From contig NZ_JABAIA010000001.1 of NCBI RefSeq assembly GCF_012641275.1, positions 434,001 through 498,000 on the forward strand: DNA of 64,000 nucleotides. The letters are read 5' to 3'. This document shows positions 9,089 through 17,243 of this stretch, piece by piece. Numbering within the stretch: position 1 is the first letter of the stretch; each line of letters opens with the position of its first letter. The DNA is from Chitinophaga varians. Lineage in GTDB: Bacteria; Bacteroidota; Bacteroidia; Chitinophagales; Chitinophagaceae. The notes under the pieces are model-generated. The model made no database searches and was not told the DNA's origin. It saw only the letters and a list, made by a program, of their open reading frames with translations. Made by a program: the position numbers and the translations under genes.

Positions 9089-9550
9089 ATGCAGGAAACA
9101 TTTACCCTCCCCGACTGGTACCGTAACCTTTGTTACGCGGGCGCCGTATTTATGGTATGTATGGGCGTTTTCATTGGTTACATCGAGTTCTCCCAGCACA
9201 AAAGAGACAGTCTCATTTTTATGAGCCTTGCATTCTTTTTCCTGGCGTGGTCCATGTATGCCTATCCCAGGTTAAAACTGACGCTCAGCCCGCAGGAAGT
9301 GTCATATACAGGCGGGTTCCGGCCACACCATTTTCAATGGACCGATATTACCGACGTAGATCTGAAGCGTGTAGGGCGATACCGGGAAGTGCAGCTGATT
9401 ATCCGTTACGGAGACCGTAAATTGCGGCTGGACCGTGAGTTTTTCAGGAAAGAGCCATTCCTTGAAATCCTTGACAGGGTAGAGCGTTATGCGCCGCCTG
9501 GTGTTTTTACGGCAGGCTATCATCGGATAAAAACAGAGATACTGCTTTAA
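9089..9550 (+). CDS. Small membrane protein with PH-like C-terminal domain
   Basis: This 153-residue protein has two adjacent transmembrane segments (about 14-34 and 44-63) followed by a beta-rich segment (about 70-130: LTLSPQEVSYTGG, FQWTDITDVDLKRVG, QLIIRYGDRKLRLD). It resembles the bacterial PH-like domains found in YdbT/YcxB-type membrane proteins. No enzymatic motif is visible. Its stop codon overlaps that of the convergent gene at 9547 by 3 bases. The function is unknown. Confidence 0.7.
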   Translation: MQETFTLPDWYRNLCYAGAVFMVCMGVFIGYIEFSQHKRDSLIFMSLAFFFLAWSMYAYPRLKLTLSPQEVSYTGGFRPHHFQWTDITDVDLKRVGRYREVQLIIRYGDRKLRLDREFFRKEPFLEILDRVERYAPPGVFTAGYHRIKTEILL

Positions 9551-10044
9551 AAAACGGGCACCTCTCCTGCTTTCAGCTCTTTTCCTTTTTGCTGCACCGC
9601 TTTTTTAAATACCTCTTCCGGCAGCGATTGAAAGCCTTTCGGCGCTTTGTGTGCCGGTCCTTCGTATATGCCTACAAAACGTTTGTTGTAAGTACGCCGG
9701 CTCACGGGGTCGGTCATACGAAAATATTGCGGGTACCATCCTTTCACCGCGCGTGTATCCTTCACCGGTTGTTGACGGCGGGCCAGCACCTGCTCCAGCG
9801 TTATCTTTTCAACGGCAGCAGGTGAAAAGAAGTAGATGCGTTTTCCCTTGAGGGCGTTGCCTGATTTAAACACGCCGGCATGATGCCATTCCGAAGCAAA
9901 AGGCGTCAGTTCCGCAGCCGATATTTTCTCTTTAAACTTCTTCGTCAGCAAGCGCGCCACGTCACCCGCCTTCAGCAGACCTTTTTCTTCCGCGTCCTGG
10001 TAGTTCTCGGATTTCCCCTGCCGCAGGTATTGGCTCATTTTCAT
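9547..10044 (-). CDS. Conserved hypothetical protein, possible winged-helix type
   Basis: This 165-residue basic cytosolic protein was not assigned to a family. It has no signal peptide or membrane segment. It contains a helix-rich N-terminus (GLLKAGDVARLLTKKFKEKI), a central WHHAGVF and IYFFSPAAVEKIT segment, and a conserved-looking GWYPQYFRM and YNKRFVGIYEGP tract. An ATG three codons in (10038) is an alternative start. It is probably transcribed alone. Confidence 0.6.
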   Translation of the reverse strand: MKMSQYLRQGKSENYQDAEEKGLLKAGDVARLLTKKFKEKISAAELTPFASEWHHAGVFKSGNALKGKRIYFFSPAAVEKITLEQVLARRQQPVKDTRAVKGWYPQYFRMTDPVSRRTYNKRFVGIYEGPAHKAPKGFQSLPEEVFKKAVQQKGKELKAGEVPVF

Positions 10045-10274
10045 ACCGCCAAGGTACGATTTATTTCATCGGGTAAGCAGCCCTGTAGTGGCCTTTGCGC
10101 ACCCTCCCACCGGATCATGGATACTATGATCAAAATTATCTTATCAAGGAGCTCAAACAGTTCACCGGCGCGGCTCCGGGGCATTTCAGAGAAATCGGGG
10201 GATAGTCAGTTTATCGTGATATATTTTTTTTCAGGACTTCTGTACAGCATTGGCATAAATTACCGCAAAGTCAT

Positions 10275-11147
10275 GTGACCATGCAAGTACTGAAGCTGTT
10301 AACTTACACCGCCAGGCATTATAAGCTGTTGCCGGAGCGGACTTATACCACTTACGACGAGGCACTTAAAGCCTGTCATTCCGCCGCCTACCATGATAAT
10401 GATATTATTGACACCGTCGCCAACAAAGGAGCAGGCCTGGAAACAGAGATGACCACCACCACAGTACCCGATGTGAACCCTGGTATTATGGCACTGCTGT
10501 CGGCCGTCTACCAGGTGCTGTTGGTTTCTCCCGGTAAGCAGGTCAGCATCATAGATTACGGCGGCGGAGAAGGTAAATACTACTACCATCTCAGAAAAAC
10601 GCTCCCTTCGTTTGTGCGTTTACTATGGACCATTGTAGAAACACCGGGTATGACAGCCGCCATGAAACCCTTTCAGACAGCCGAGCTTCGTTTTGTCAGC
10701 TCCCTGGAAGACGTGCCACCCGCCGATATTGTGTTTACTTCCGGAGCGTATCAGTATACAGCATCCCCCGGTCAGACACTCCTGGCCCTAAAGGCACGAG
10801 ACGCCGATTTTATGATCTTCAACCGGCAAAGCCTCTCCCTGGAGCCCTTTGATATTATCTCTATCCAGACCTCCAAATTAAGTCACCATGGCCATGGGAA
10901 AGTAGGTTCCGGTTTCCGGGAGAAGCTGGTCAGCTATCCCCATACCAGCATCCGCCAGGAACAATTCGAAGCATTGCTGACCGATAAATACGACGTCCTG
11001 TATACCTACCAGGAGGCCTCCGGAATGAAGCAGGTGAACAGGTATAAAGTCGCCGGCACCAACTATTTTATGGTAAAAAAGGGAGATGGTATTTTACCGG
11101 CCATTGCCGAAAGACAACAGGCCGTCGTGCGCCAGCAACCCCTGTAA
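10275..11147 (+). CDS. TIGR04325-type SAM-dependent methyltransferase
   Basis: This 290-residue cytosolic protein carries motif I in VSIIDYGGGEGKYYYHL (about residues 95-111), which is the diagnostic glycine-rich SAM-binding loop of the TIGR04325 methyltransferase group. Further on are DIVFTSGAYQYT (the motif-IV region) and a C-terminal NYFMVKK strand. Members usually lie in polysaccharide or O-antigen clusters, but no such cluster is present here, so the substrate is open. An ATG two codons later (10281) is an alternative start. It directly precedes the tRNA-Pro gene. Confidence 0.75.
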   Translation: MTMQVLKLLTYTARHYKLLPERTYTTYDEALKACHSAAYHDNDIIDTVANKGAGLETEMTTTTVPDVNPGIMALLSAVYQVLLVSPGKQVSIIDYGGGEGKYYYHLRKTLPSFVRLLWTIVETPGMTAAMKPFQTAELRFVSSLEDVPPADIVFTSGAYQYTASPGQTLLALKARDADFMIFNRQSLSLEPFDIISIQTSKLSHHGHGKVGSGFREKLVSYPHTSIRQEQFEALLTDKYDVLYTYQEASGMKQVNRYKVAGTNYFMVKKGDGILPAIAERQQAVVRQQPL

Positions 11148-11178
11148 ACGGCCATCTGCCTGTTTGAGTCAAAAAAAG

Positions 11179-11209
11179 TTGGATTTTAGGAAAAATCGTG
11201 TTTACTTTG
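11179..11209 (+). promoter_or_regulatory. Candidate promoter of the tRNA-Pro gene
   Basis: TTG at 11179-11181 and TTACTTTG at 11202-11209 are separated by 20 bases. This fits the Bacteroidota -33 / -7 arrangement (TTTG and TAnnTTTG), with one mismatch in the -7 box. It lies 17 bases before the mature tRNA end. Confidence 0.5.
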
Positions 11210-11225
11210 TGGCCCCGAGCAAAAA

Positions 11226-11299
11226 CGGGATGTAGCGCAGCCCGGTAGCGCGCTTCGTTCGGGACGAAGAGGCCGCTGGTTCGAATCCAGTCATCCCGA
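11226..11299 (+). tRNA. tRNA-Pro (anticodon CGG)
   Basis: The 74 bases fold as a complete cloverleaf: acceptor CGGGATG with CATCCCG, D-stem GCGC with GCGC, anticodon stem CTTCG with CGAAG around loop TTCGGGA (anticodon CGG), T-stem GCTGG with CCAGT around TTCGAAT, and discriminator A. CCA is not encoded. The 3' end (11288-11302) is repeated at 23985-23999, so this gene appears to be the integration site of the defence island that follows. Confidence 0.95.
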
Positions 11300-11302
11300 C
11301 AA
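11288..11302 (+). other. Candidate attL (3' end of tRNA-Pro)
   Basis: CAGTCATCCCGACAA covers the T-arm/acceptor 3' half of the tRNA and three bases beyond. The same 15 bases occur at 23985-23999 in direct orientation. Each copy is followed closely by an intrinsic terminator, as expected if an element carrying its own tRNA 3' end and terminator inserted here. Confidence 0.7.
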
Positions 11303-11334
11303 TAGCTCGCTGAAATCCAGCGAGCTATTTTTTT
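11301..11334 (+). terminator. Intrinsic terminator after tRNA-Pro
   Basis: A 12-bp perfect stem (11301-11312 with 11318-11329) has a 5-base loop followed by a run of T. By the island model it was brought in by the inserted element. The following stretch to about 11590 has no gene that I can support. Confidence 0.9.
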
Positions 11335-11596
11335 ATAGTAATTCCGTCTGAGGATTCTTTTTCTAGTTTTACCAAGTAAAAAACTGAGTCACATTACTGG
11401 GTTTTAACTGAGTAAGTTTAACCATTTTTCCCTTCTTCAACTCTGTCTGAGTGAAAGTAACTAATCACTCCTTTTATTTTACATCCTCTACTGTCATGGT
11501 TTCCAGGGAAAGATAAGGTTCAATATTTTAAGTACAAGCCACTCCAAACCAGTTGCATCTCTCATGATGAAAAATCTAAATAAATTTAGTATTATT

Positions 11597-11633
11597 GTAA
11601 ACACCTATATTTACCAAAATTTGACAAGTCAAA
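11597..11633. promoter_or_regulatory. Two inverted repeats, candidate operators of the XRE regulator
   Basis: GTAAA at 11597-11601 pairs with TTTAC at 11610-11614. TTTGAC at 11620-11625 and GTCAAA at 11628-11633 form a perfect 6-bp inverted repeat with a 2-base spacer (GACAAGTC core). The second ends 9 bases before the regulator ATG. The placement and the GAC..GTC core resemble the boxes bound by controller proteins of restriction-modification systems, so auto-regulation of the operon is likely but inferred. Confidence 0.5.
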
Positions 11634-11642
11634 ACACAGTTC

Positions 11643-11936
11643 ATGGACACTCAATTTGGGTTGCGGGTAAGAGAGCTACGGGAAACACGGGGACTTCTAC
11701 AGCGACAGGTAGCTGCATTACTCGATATAGACACACCACTATACAGCAAAATAGAACGTGGCGAACGAATCGCAAAAAAAGAAGTAGCCATTCATCTCGC
11801 TCTAATCCTGAAAGCTAATGAAGCCGAACTATTAACACTTTGGCTGGCAGACCAGGTAATGGACGTATTAAAAGATGAAAAGCTGGCTAGTGAAGCTTTA
11901 AAAACAGTATCAAAAAAAATAAAAAAGAACAAGTGA
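11643..11936 (+). CDS. XRE-family helix-turn-helix regulator of the defence operon
   Basis: This 97-residue protein has an HTH_3-type domain at about residues 6-62 (GLRVRELRETRG, QVAALLDIDTPLYSKIERGER) and a short basic C-terminal helix ending KKIKKNK. The size and position, immediately upstream of a methyltransferase gene, suit a controller (C) protein that times expression of methylase and nuclease. Its TGA overlaps the GTG start of hsdM, so it is co-transcribed and translationally coupled with the operon. Two inverted repeats just upstream are candidate operators. Confidence 0.85.
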   Translation: MDTQFGLRVRELRETRGLLQRQVAALLDIDTPLYSKIERGERIAKKEVAIHLALILKANEAELLTLWLADQVMDVLKDEKLASEALKTVSKKIKKNK

Positions 11937-13924
11937 ATCATACACAGCATAACCAGATCGTAAACTTTATATGGAGCATTGCCGATGACGTACTCCGCGA
12001 TGTATATACCCGCGGCAAATACCGCGATATCATTTTGCCCTTTACCGTACTGCGCAGATTGGATGCCTTGTTGGAAACAACCAAGGACAAAGTGATTTCC
12101 ATGCATGAGCAATTGAATAAACTGAAGATCGATAACCAATCACCCCAATTGTGTAAGGTATCAGGCTATGTGTTCTACAATACATCTCCATATACCTTCA
12201 AAAAATTGCTCAATGATCCAGCTAACATCCGTCGAAATCTTGAAAACTATTTGGATGGTTTTAGTTCCGATGTACAGGACATAATCAGCAAGTTTAAACT
12301 ACGCAACCAGTTAGACACATTGGAAGAAGGAAATATAACCTTCCCTTTAATCGAAAAATTCTGCTCTGCACAAATCAATTTAAGCCCTGTTCCTGTAAAG
12401 GACAAAGAGGGCAACATTATTCATGCAGGATTGAGCAACCTCGGTATGGGCTACGTGTTTGAAGAACTGATCCGCAAGTTTAATGAAGAAAACAATGAAG
12501 AAGCGGGAGAACACTTTACGCCTCGTGAGATCATTAAGCTGATGACGCATCTTATCTTTGATCCGATAAAAGATAAAATTAAAGAAGGCACTTACCTTAT
12601 CTATGACCCTGCTTGTGGTAGTGGTGGTATGCTCACGGAAGCAGAACATTTTGCTCTGGAAATAAATCCCAAAGCCACCTTTCACTTGTATGGCCAGGAA
12701 GTGAACCCCGAAACATTTGCCATTTGCAAAGCGGATATGCTTATTAAGGAAGAAGACCCTGAGAAAATTGCCTTCGGATCCACCTTATCCAATGATGGAT
12801 TTCCCAAGCTGAAGTTCGATTTTATGCTATCCAATCCTCCTTACGGCAAAACATGGAAGATAGACCAGGAAAGCATCATAGATCTTAAGACCAAAGAAAT
12901 ACTCGATCAGCGTTTTGCCGTGGGCGTGCCCAGAGTAAGCGACGGGCAACTGCTCTTCCTTATGAACATGGTATCAAAGATGAAAACAGATAGCGAGATC
13001 GGCAGCCGCATAGCTTCCGTTCACAACGGCTCATCCTTGTTTACAGGAGATGCAGGCAGTGGCGAAAGTGAAATGAGAAAATACATCATCGAAAACGACC
13101 TGCTCGAGGCTATTATTCAGTTGCCGAACGACATGTTTTACAACACTGGCATCGCTACTTATATATGGGTGCTGAGTAATAAAAAAATAAAAAATCGCAA
13201 AGGCAAAGTGCAGTTGATAGACGCATCAGGCATCTTTCGTAAAATGCGAAAAGGACTGGGCAGCAAATCCAACGAATTAAGCGAAGCGCACATCCAGGAA
13301 ATTACCAGTGTATTTACAGATTGTAAAGAAACACCTATCAGCCGTATATTTGATAATGATGACTTTGCCTATTGGAACATCACCGTTGACCGTCCGTTGC
13401 GTCTTTCCTGGCAGTTGACAGAGGAACGACTGGCTGGACTTGACAATAAAGAACTATTTATGCCCGTAATGGCGGCACTCCAAAAAAAGTTTGGAAAAAA
13501 AATTCAGCAGGACTATAATGAACTATCACCAGCGCTGGATGAAGCATTAAAAAAACTGGCAATAAAATGGAAACCCAAAGAGCGGAAAACCTTCCTGGAT
13601 GCTATTTCCCAAAAAGATGAAACCGCCATGCCTGTCATAAAGAAACAGGAACGCGGCACTACTGTATATGAAGCAGACACCGAATTGAGAGATTACGAAA
13701 ATATACCTGTAAAACAAAACATACAGGCCTATTTTGAAAAAGAAGTATTGCCATTTGTACCCGATGCCTGGATAGACCATGACAAAACGGTGAAGGGTTA
13801 CGAAATATCCTTCACCAAAATATTTTATCAATACCAACCCTTGCGCAGCGTGGCAGAGATAACCGAAGAGATTATGCAATTGGAAAAAGAGACAGAAGGT
13901 TTGCTCAACGAAATAATTTCATAG
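11933..13924 (+). CDS. hsdM: Type I restriction-modification DNA methyltransferase subunit HsdM
   Basis: This 663-residue protein starts at GTG 11933 (overlap GTGA with the regulator). It has an HsdM N-terminal helical domain (about 5-150), a SAM-binding motif DPACGSGGM starting at about residue 225 and the catalytic NPPY at 301-304 of N6-adenine methylases. It pairs with HsdS and HsdR downstream to methylate and cut DNA. It is longer than the usual roughly 500 residues: the last 180 or so residues form an extension with EADTELRDYENIPV and a C-terminal coiled region, seen in one branch of HsdM proteins. The two genes that follow directly are the Septu-like pair instead of hsdS. Confidence 0.95.
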   Translation: MNHTQHNQIVNFIWSIADDVLRDVYTRGKYRDIILPFTVLRRLDALLETTKDKVISMHEQLNKLKIDNQSPQLCKVSGYVFYNTSPYTFKKLLNDPANIRRNLENYLDGFSSDVQDIISKFKLRNQLDTLEEGNITFPLIEKFCSAQINLSPVPVKDKEGNIIHAGLSNLGMGYVFEELIRKFNEENNEEAGEHFTPREIIKLMTHLIFDPIKDKIKEGTYLIYDPACGSGGMLTEAEHFALEINPKATFHLYGQEVNPETFAICKADMLIKEEDPEKIAFGSTLSNDGFPKLKFDFMLSNPPYGKTWKIDQESIIDLKTKEILDQRFAVGVPRVSDGQLLFLMNMVSKMKTDSEIGSRIASVHNGSSLFTGDAGSGESEMRKYIIENDLLEAIIQLPNDMFYNTGIATYIWVLSNKKIKNRKGKVQLIDASGIFRKMRKGLGSKSNELSEAHIQEITSVFTDCKETPISRIFDNDDFAYWNITVDRPLRLSWQLTEERLAGLDNKELFMPVMAALQKKFGKKIQQDYNELSPALDEALKKLAIKWKPKERKTFLDAISQKDETAMPVIKKQERGTTVYEADTELRDYENIPVKQNIQAYFEKEVLPFVPDAWIDHDKTVKGYEISFTKIFYQYQPLRSVAEITEEIMQLEKETEGLLNEIIS

Positions 13925-13925
13925 T

Positions 13926-15236
13926 ATGCGAATAGATAAACTCAACATAAAAAATTTTAAAGGATTTGAAGATGAATCATTCTCCCTCAATCCTCAGTTC
14001 ACGGTTTTTATTGGAGACAATGCTAAGGGAAAAACTGCGATGCTTCAGGCAATGTCGGTAGCAATGGGTAGCTTTTTTCTAGGTATCGATGGCATCGATT
14101 CCCGTGCTATACAGAAAAATGAAGTAAGAGTGAAAACGATCGACGGACAGCCAAGACCACAAAAACCCGTTGTAATTGAAGCAGAATGGCGACCAGAACA
14201 AGAGGAAATGGTCTTATGGAAAGATTATGCTATTAAACCTGAGATGAAATGGAAACGGGAGAACATAAAAAACAATACTACCAGTAAAGATGCCAAAAAC
14301 ATCAGGACATTTGCAGAGTCCTTGCTTAAAGCCAGTCGCGATGGATCCAGAGTTGTTTTTCCTCTTTTCGCTTTTTATGGCACGGGTAGGTTGTGGGCAA
14401 TACACGAAAAACTAAATTATCAAAAGCAGGAAGAGGGTGTTAAAATGGCTTATGCTTATGCACTTTCTGCCAAAGCCTCACCAAAAGAATTTCTGCAATG
14501 GTTTAAGACACAGGAAGATTCTGTTAAAAAATTTGAACAGCCACTTGACATGGCACATCTTACGGCATTTAAAAGAACGATTACACAGCTAATACCCGAT
14601 GACCGTTGGCAGGATGTAGCCTTTGATAATAAGGAGAATGAACTCACAGGCATTTTTACTACGGATGCAGGCACAAAAGAGAAACTCAAATTTAGCCAGC
14701 TGAGTGATGGCTTTAGAAACATAATAGCCATTGCCGGCGATTTAGCCTATCGGTGCATTCAACTTAATCCGCATTTAAAAGAAGAGGCAGTTGAAAAAAC
14801 GCCGGGCATTGTACTTATAGATGAACTTGACATGCACCTGCATCCCAACTGGCAACGCCGGATTGTAGATGATTTTAAAAGAGCATTTCCCAAAATCCAG
14901 TTTGTAGCAACTACACATTCGCCGTTTATTGTACAGTCGTTGAAAGCTGATGAATTGAGAATTTTAGATGAAGGTAGAATGATTGCAGATGATCCTCTCA
15001 AAAATAGCATTGAAGAGATCGCGCAGCAGGAAATGGGGGTTGAAGAAGTGAAGAGAAGCAAAGAATTTATAGAAATGAAAAGTAGAGCAAAAGAGTATTT
15101 TGACCTGATTAAGCAAGGAGCTCCGAATGAAATATTGCATGACGCAAAACAGAAATTAGACGAACTGAGGATTAAGTACAATAATGATCCGGCGTATGTA
15201 GCTTTATTAGAGTCCGAAATGCCTAAAAAAGATTAG
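13926..15236 (+). CDS. ptuA: PtuA-like AAA/SMC-type ATPase (Septu-like)
   Basis: This 436-residue cytosolic ATPase has Walker A GDNAKGKT at 30-37 after the start MRIDKLNIKNFKGFED, which is typical of RecF/OLD-like ATPases. An ABC signature region LSDGFRN, Walker B with IVLIDELDMHLHP (about 295-307) and an H-loop ATTHSPF (about 327-333) follow. The C-terminal tail is helical. The arrangement and the adjacent HNH gene match PtuA of the Septu anti-phage system, also found as an effector with some retrons; no reverse transcriptase is present here. PtuA forms a complex with PtuB that degrades DNA when ATP control is lost. It starts 1 base after the hsdM stop, so it belongs to the restriction operon. 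The family assignment is from motifs and context, not a search. Confidence 0.8.
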   Translation: MRIDKLNIKNFKGFEDESFSLNPQFTVFIGDNAKGKTAMLQAMSVAMGSFFLGIDGIDSRAIQKNEVRVKTIDGQPRPQKPVVIEAEWRPEQEEMVLWKDYAIKPEMKWKRENIKNNTTSKDAKNIRTFAESLLKASRDGSRVVFPLFAFYGTGRLWAIHEKLNYQKQEEGVKMAYAYALSAKASPKEFLQWFKTQEDSVKKFEQPLDMAHLTAFKRTITQLIPDDRWQDVAFDNKENELTGIFTTDAGTKEKLKFSQLSDGFRNIIAIAGDLAYRCIQLNPHLKEEAVEKTPGIVLIDELDMHLHPNWQRRIVDDFKRAFPKIQFVATTHSPFIVQSLKADELRILDEGRMIADDPLKNSIEEIAQQEMGVEEVKRSKEFIEMKSRAKEYFDLIKQGAPNEILHDAKQKLDELRIKYNNDPAYVALLESEMPKKD

Positions 15237-15240
15237 ACCA

Positions 15241-15987
15241 ATGAGACCTGTAGTGAAGACAAATAAACAAAAGGCAGACGGCACTCCAATGGAATATACC
15301 CCTTGGGGAAAAGCAAAAAAAGTGTTGATATCCGAAATAGGTAGTTTTTGTTCATTTTGCGAAAAATACAATAGTCGTTCGGCCTTACATGTGGAACATA
15401 TTTATGGCAAAAAGTGTATTAATGCAGCGGGGGTATTGATCTACGATACTTTAAAACATCGTTGGGACAATTTTCTATTGGCATGTGTAAATTGTAATAG
15501 TGTAAAGGGCAACAAGGATATTGCCCTGACAAATCCGTATATGCCACATATAAATAACCTGATTCACTATATTACTATAAATACAGGGGGACTTATTCAG
15601 ATTAAAGCGGGGTTAAGTGCGACAGACACGAATGGAATAAGAGGATTTATTAATCTTACAGGAATAGACAGAGTTCCCGGACATTCAGATTATTCAGACA
15701 AAGATGATAGATGGGATACAAGATTGAAGGTATATGACATTGTAAAGAGACAATATCAAAAATACACAGCGGCTAATCCTACAACTGACCTGGAGAATAT
15801 TATCCAATTAGCAAGAACAAATGGTTTCTTTTCTATATGGTATTATCAATTCATAACGTACAGCGAGGTAATAAATGTACTTATTAATGGTATCATGATT
15901 AATGGCACTTTGATCAGACCTTTTCCCGGCATACATCTAGCGTCTTTTGACCCTACAAATAACTTCATCACCCTTCCTCGGCCATAA
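15241..15987 (+). CDS. ptuB: PtuB-like HNH endonuclease (Septu-like)
   Basis: This 248-residue protein has an HNH fold with two zinc CxxC pairs (C37/C40 and C82/C85), the nuclease pair E52-H53 in LHVEHIYGKKC, N77 in WDNFLLAC and N86 in VNCNSVKGNKD. This is the CxxC-(D/E)H-N-CxxCN-KG layout of PtuB-type HNH nucleases. The C-terminal half (about 110-248) is not assigned. It begins 4 bases after the ATPase gene and ends 5 bases before hsdS. It is expected to be the DNA-cutting partner of the ATPase, held inactive until triggered; that is family knowledge, not shown here. Confidence 0.8.
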   Translation: MRPVVKTNKQKADGTPMEYTPWGKAKKVLISEIGSFCSFCEKYNSRSALHVEHIYGKKCINAAGVLIYDTLKHRWDNFLLACVNCNSVKGNKDIALTNPYMPHINNLIHYITINTGGLIQIKAGLSATDTNGIRGFINLTGIDRVPGHSDYSDKDDRWDTRLKVYDIVKRQYQKYTAANPTTDLENIIQLARTNGFFSIWYYQFITYSEVINVLINGIMINGTLIRPFPGIHLASFDPTNNFITLPRP

Positions 15988-15992
15988 TACTT

Positions 15993-17240
15993 ATGCAAGA
16001 GACATATTCAACATACAACCCAACATCTATTCCCTGGCTTCCGGAAATGCCGGAGCATTGGGAAGTGAGGAAAGTAAAACATCTTTTCAAAGAACGTTCT
16101 GAAAAAGGATTTCCCGATGAGCCTTTATTGGCTGCTACACAAACCAAAGGAGTAGTTAGGAAAGAGGATTATGAGACCAGAACAGTTACAGCTCAGAAAG
16201 ATTTTCATTTGCTCAAGCTGGTAAGAAAAGAAGACTTTGTTATCAGTTTGCGTTCATTTCAAGGTGGAATAGAATATGCCTGGCATCAGGGAATTATCAG
16301 CCCGGCCTACAGTATTTTTTACGAAAGGAAAGATGCTGATACTTATAAAGGCTACTTCAAGCATCTATTCAAATCATATCCCTTTATTAATTCGCTTACT
16401 TTGTTTGTAACGGGTATTCGTGAAGGGCAAAATATAGATTACACAGCATTCAGGGACGCTACATTACCTCTCCCCCCTTACGAAGAACAAACAGCCATTG
16501 CTCATTACCTTGATGCAAAAACAGAGCAGATCAATCGTTTTATTGAGAAAAAAGAGCGATTGATAGCATTGCTGAAAGAGCAGAAGAAAGCTTTTATTAA
16601 TGAGATATTGAATGAAGGTGAAGATATTTATCCTACTATTCGCGTCAAGTTTGTCGGGAAAGTCAATCCTACTAAGTCGTCATCAACTCTGAAAATTGAC
16701 GACAGCGATAACGTAGTATTCTTGCCAATGGAAAAAGTCTCAGAAAATGGGAAAATAGATTGTAGTATTCTGAAACCCACACTTGAGTTAAAAAATGGAT
16801 TTACCTTTTTTGAAAAAGGAGACATTATTGTTGCGAAAATTACGCCTTGTTTTGAAAATGGCAAAGGCGCATTACTTTCAAATCTGCTTACTCCTTATGG
16901 TTTTGGAAGCACCGAATTTCACACAGTAAGGGCTTATACAAAAAAGGTTAATCCAGAATATTTGTGGTGGATATTACATAGTGAAGCATTTTTGTCTCTT
17001 GGAGAGTATTTCATGGAAGGCTCTGCTGGGCAAAAGCGTGTGCCTGTTGAATTTGTAAAAAACTATCTGGCTGTTATTCCTTCTATTCAAAAGCAGAATG
17101 AGGTACTATGTAGAATTAAATTTGAAACTGATAGAATAGATACCACTATCCAACGCATACAAACCGAAATCCAAAAAGTAAAAGAACTCAAACAAAGCCT
17201 GATTGCCGAAGTAGTAACGGGCAAGATAAAAGTTGTATAA
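15993..17240 (+). CDS. hsdS: Type I restriction-modification specificity subunit HsdS
   Basis: This 415-residue protein has two target-recognition domains. The first (about 10-160) ends in the conserved helix AFRDATLPLPPYEEQTAIAH with a coiled spacer (about 175-205, IEKKERLIALLKEQKKAF). The second (about 210-370) is followed by a matching C-terminal coil ending LIAEVVTGKIKVV. It determines which bipartite sequence the HsdM/HsdR complex recognises; the sequence itself cannot be read. The start is 5 bases after the HNH nuclease gene, so the Septu-like pair separates it from hsdM. Confidence 0.92.
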   Translation: MQETYSTYNPTSIPWLPEMPEHWEVRKVKHLFKERSEKGFPDEPLLAATQTKGVVRKEDYETRTVTAQKDFHLLKLVRKEDFVISLRSFQGGIEYAWHQGIISPAYSIFYERKDADTYKGYFKHLFKSYPFINSLTLFVTGIREGQNIDYTAFRDATLPLPPYEEQTAIAHYLDAKTEQINRFIEKKERLIALLKEQKKAFINEILNEGEDIYPTIRVKFVGKVNPTKSSSTLKIDDSDNVVFLPMEKVSENGKIDCSILKPTLELKNGFTFFEKGDIIVAKITPCFENGKGALLSNLLTPYGFGSTEFHTVRAYTKKVNPEYLWWILHSEAFLSLGEYFMEGSAGQKRVPVEFVKNYLAVIPSIQKQNEVLCRIKFETDRIDTTIQRIQTEIQKVKELKQSLIAEVVTGKIKVV

Positions 17241-17243
17241 ACT

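Noticed and set aside
13926..15987. Retron with PtuAB effector
   Set aside because: No reverse transcriptase gene and no msr/msd-like region were found around the ATPase/HNH pair, so a stand-alone Septu-like pair is the simpler reading.
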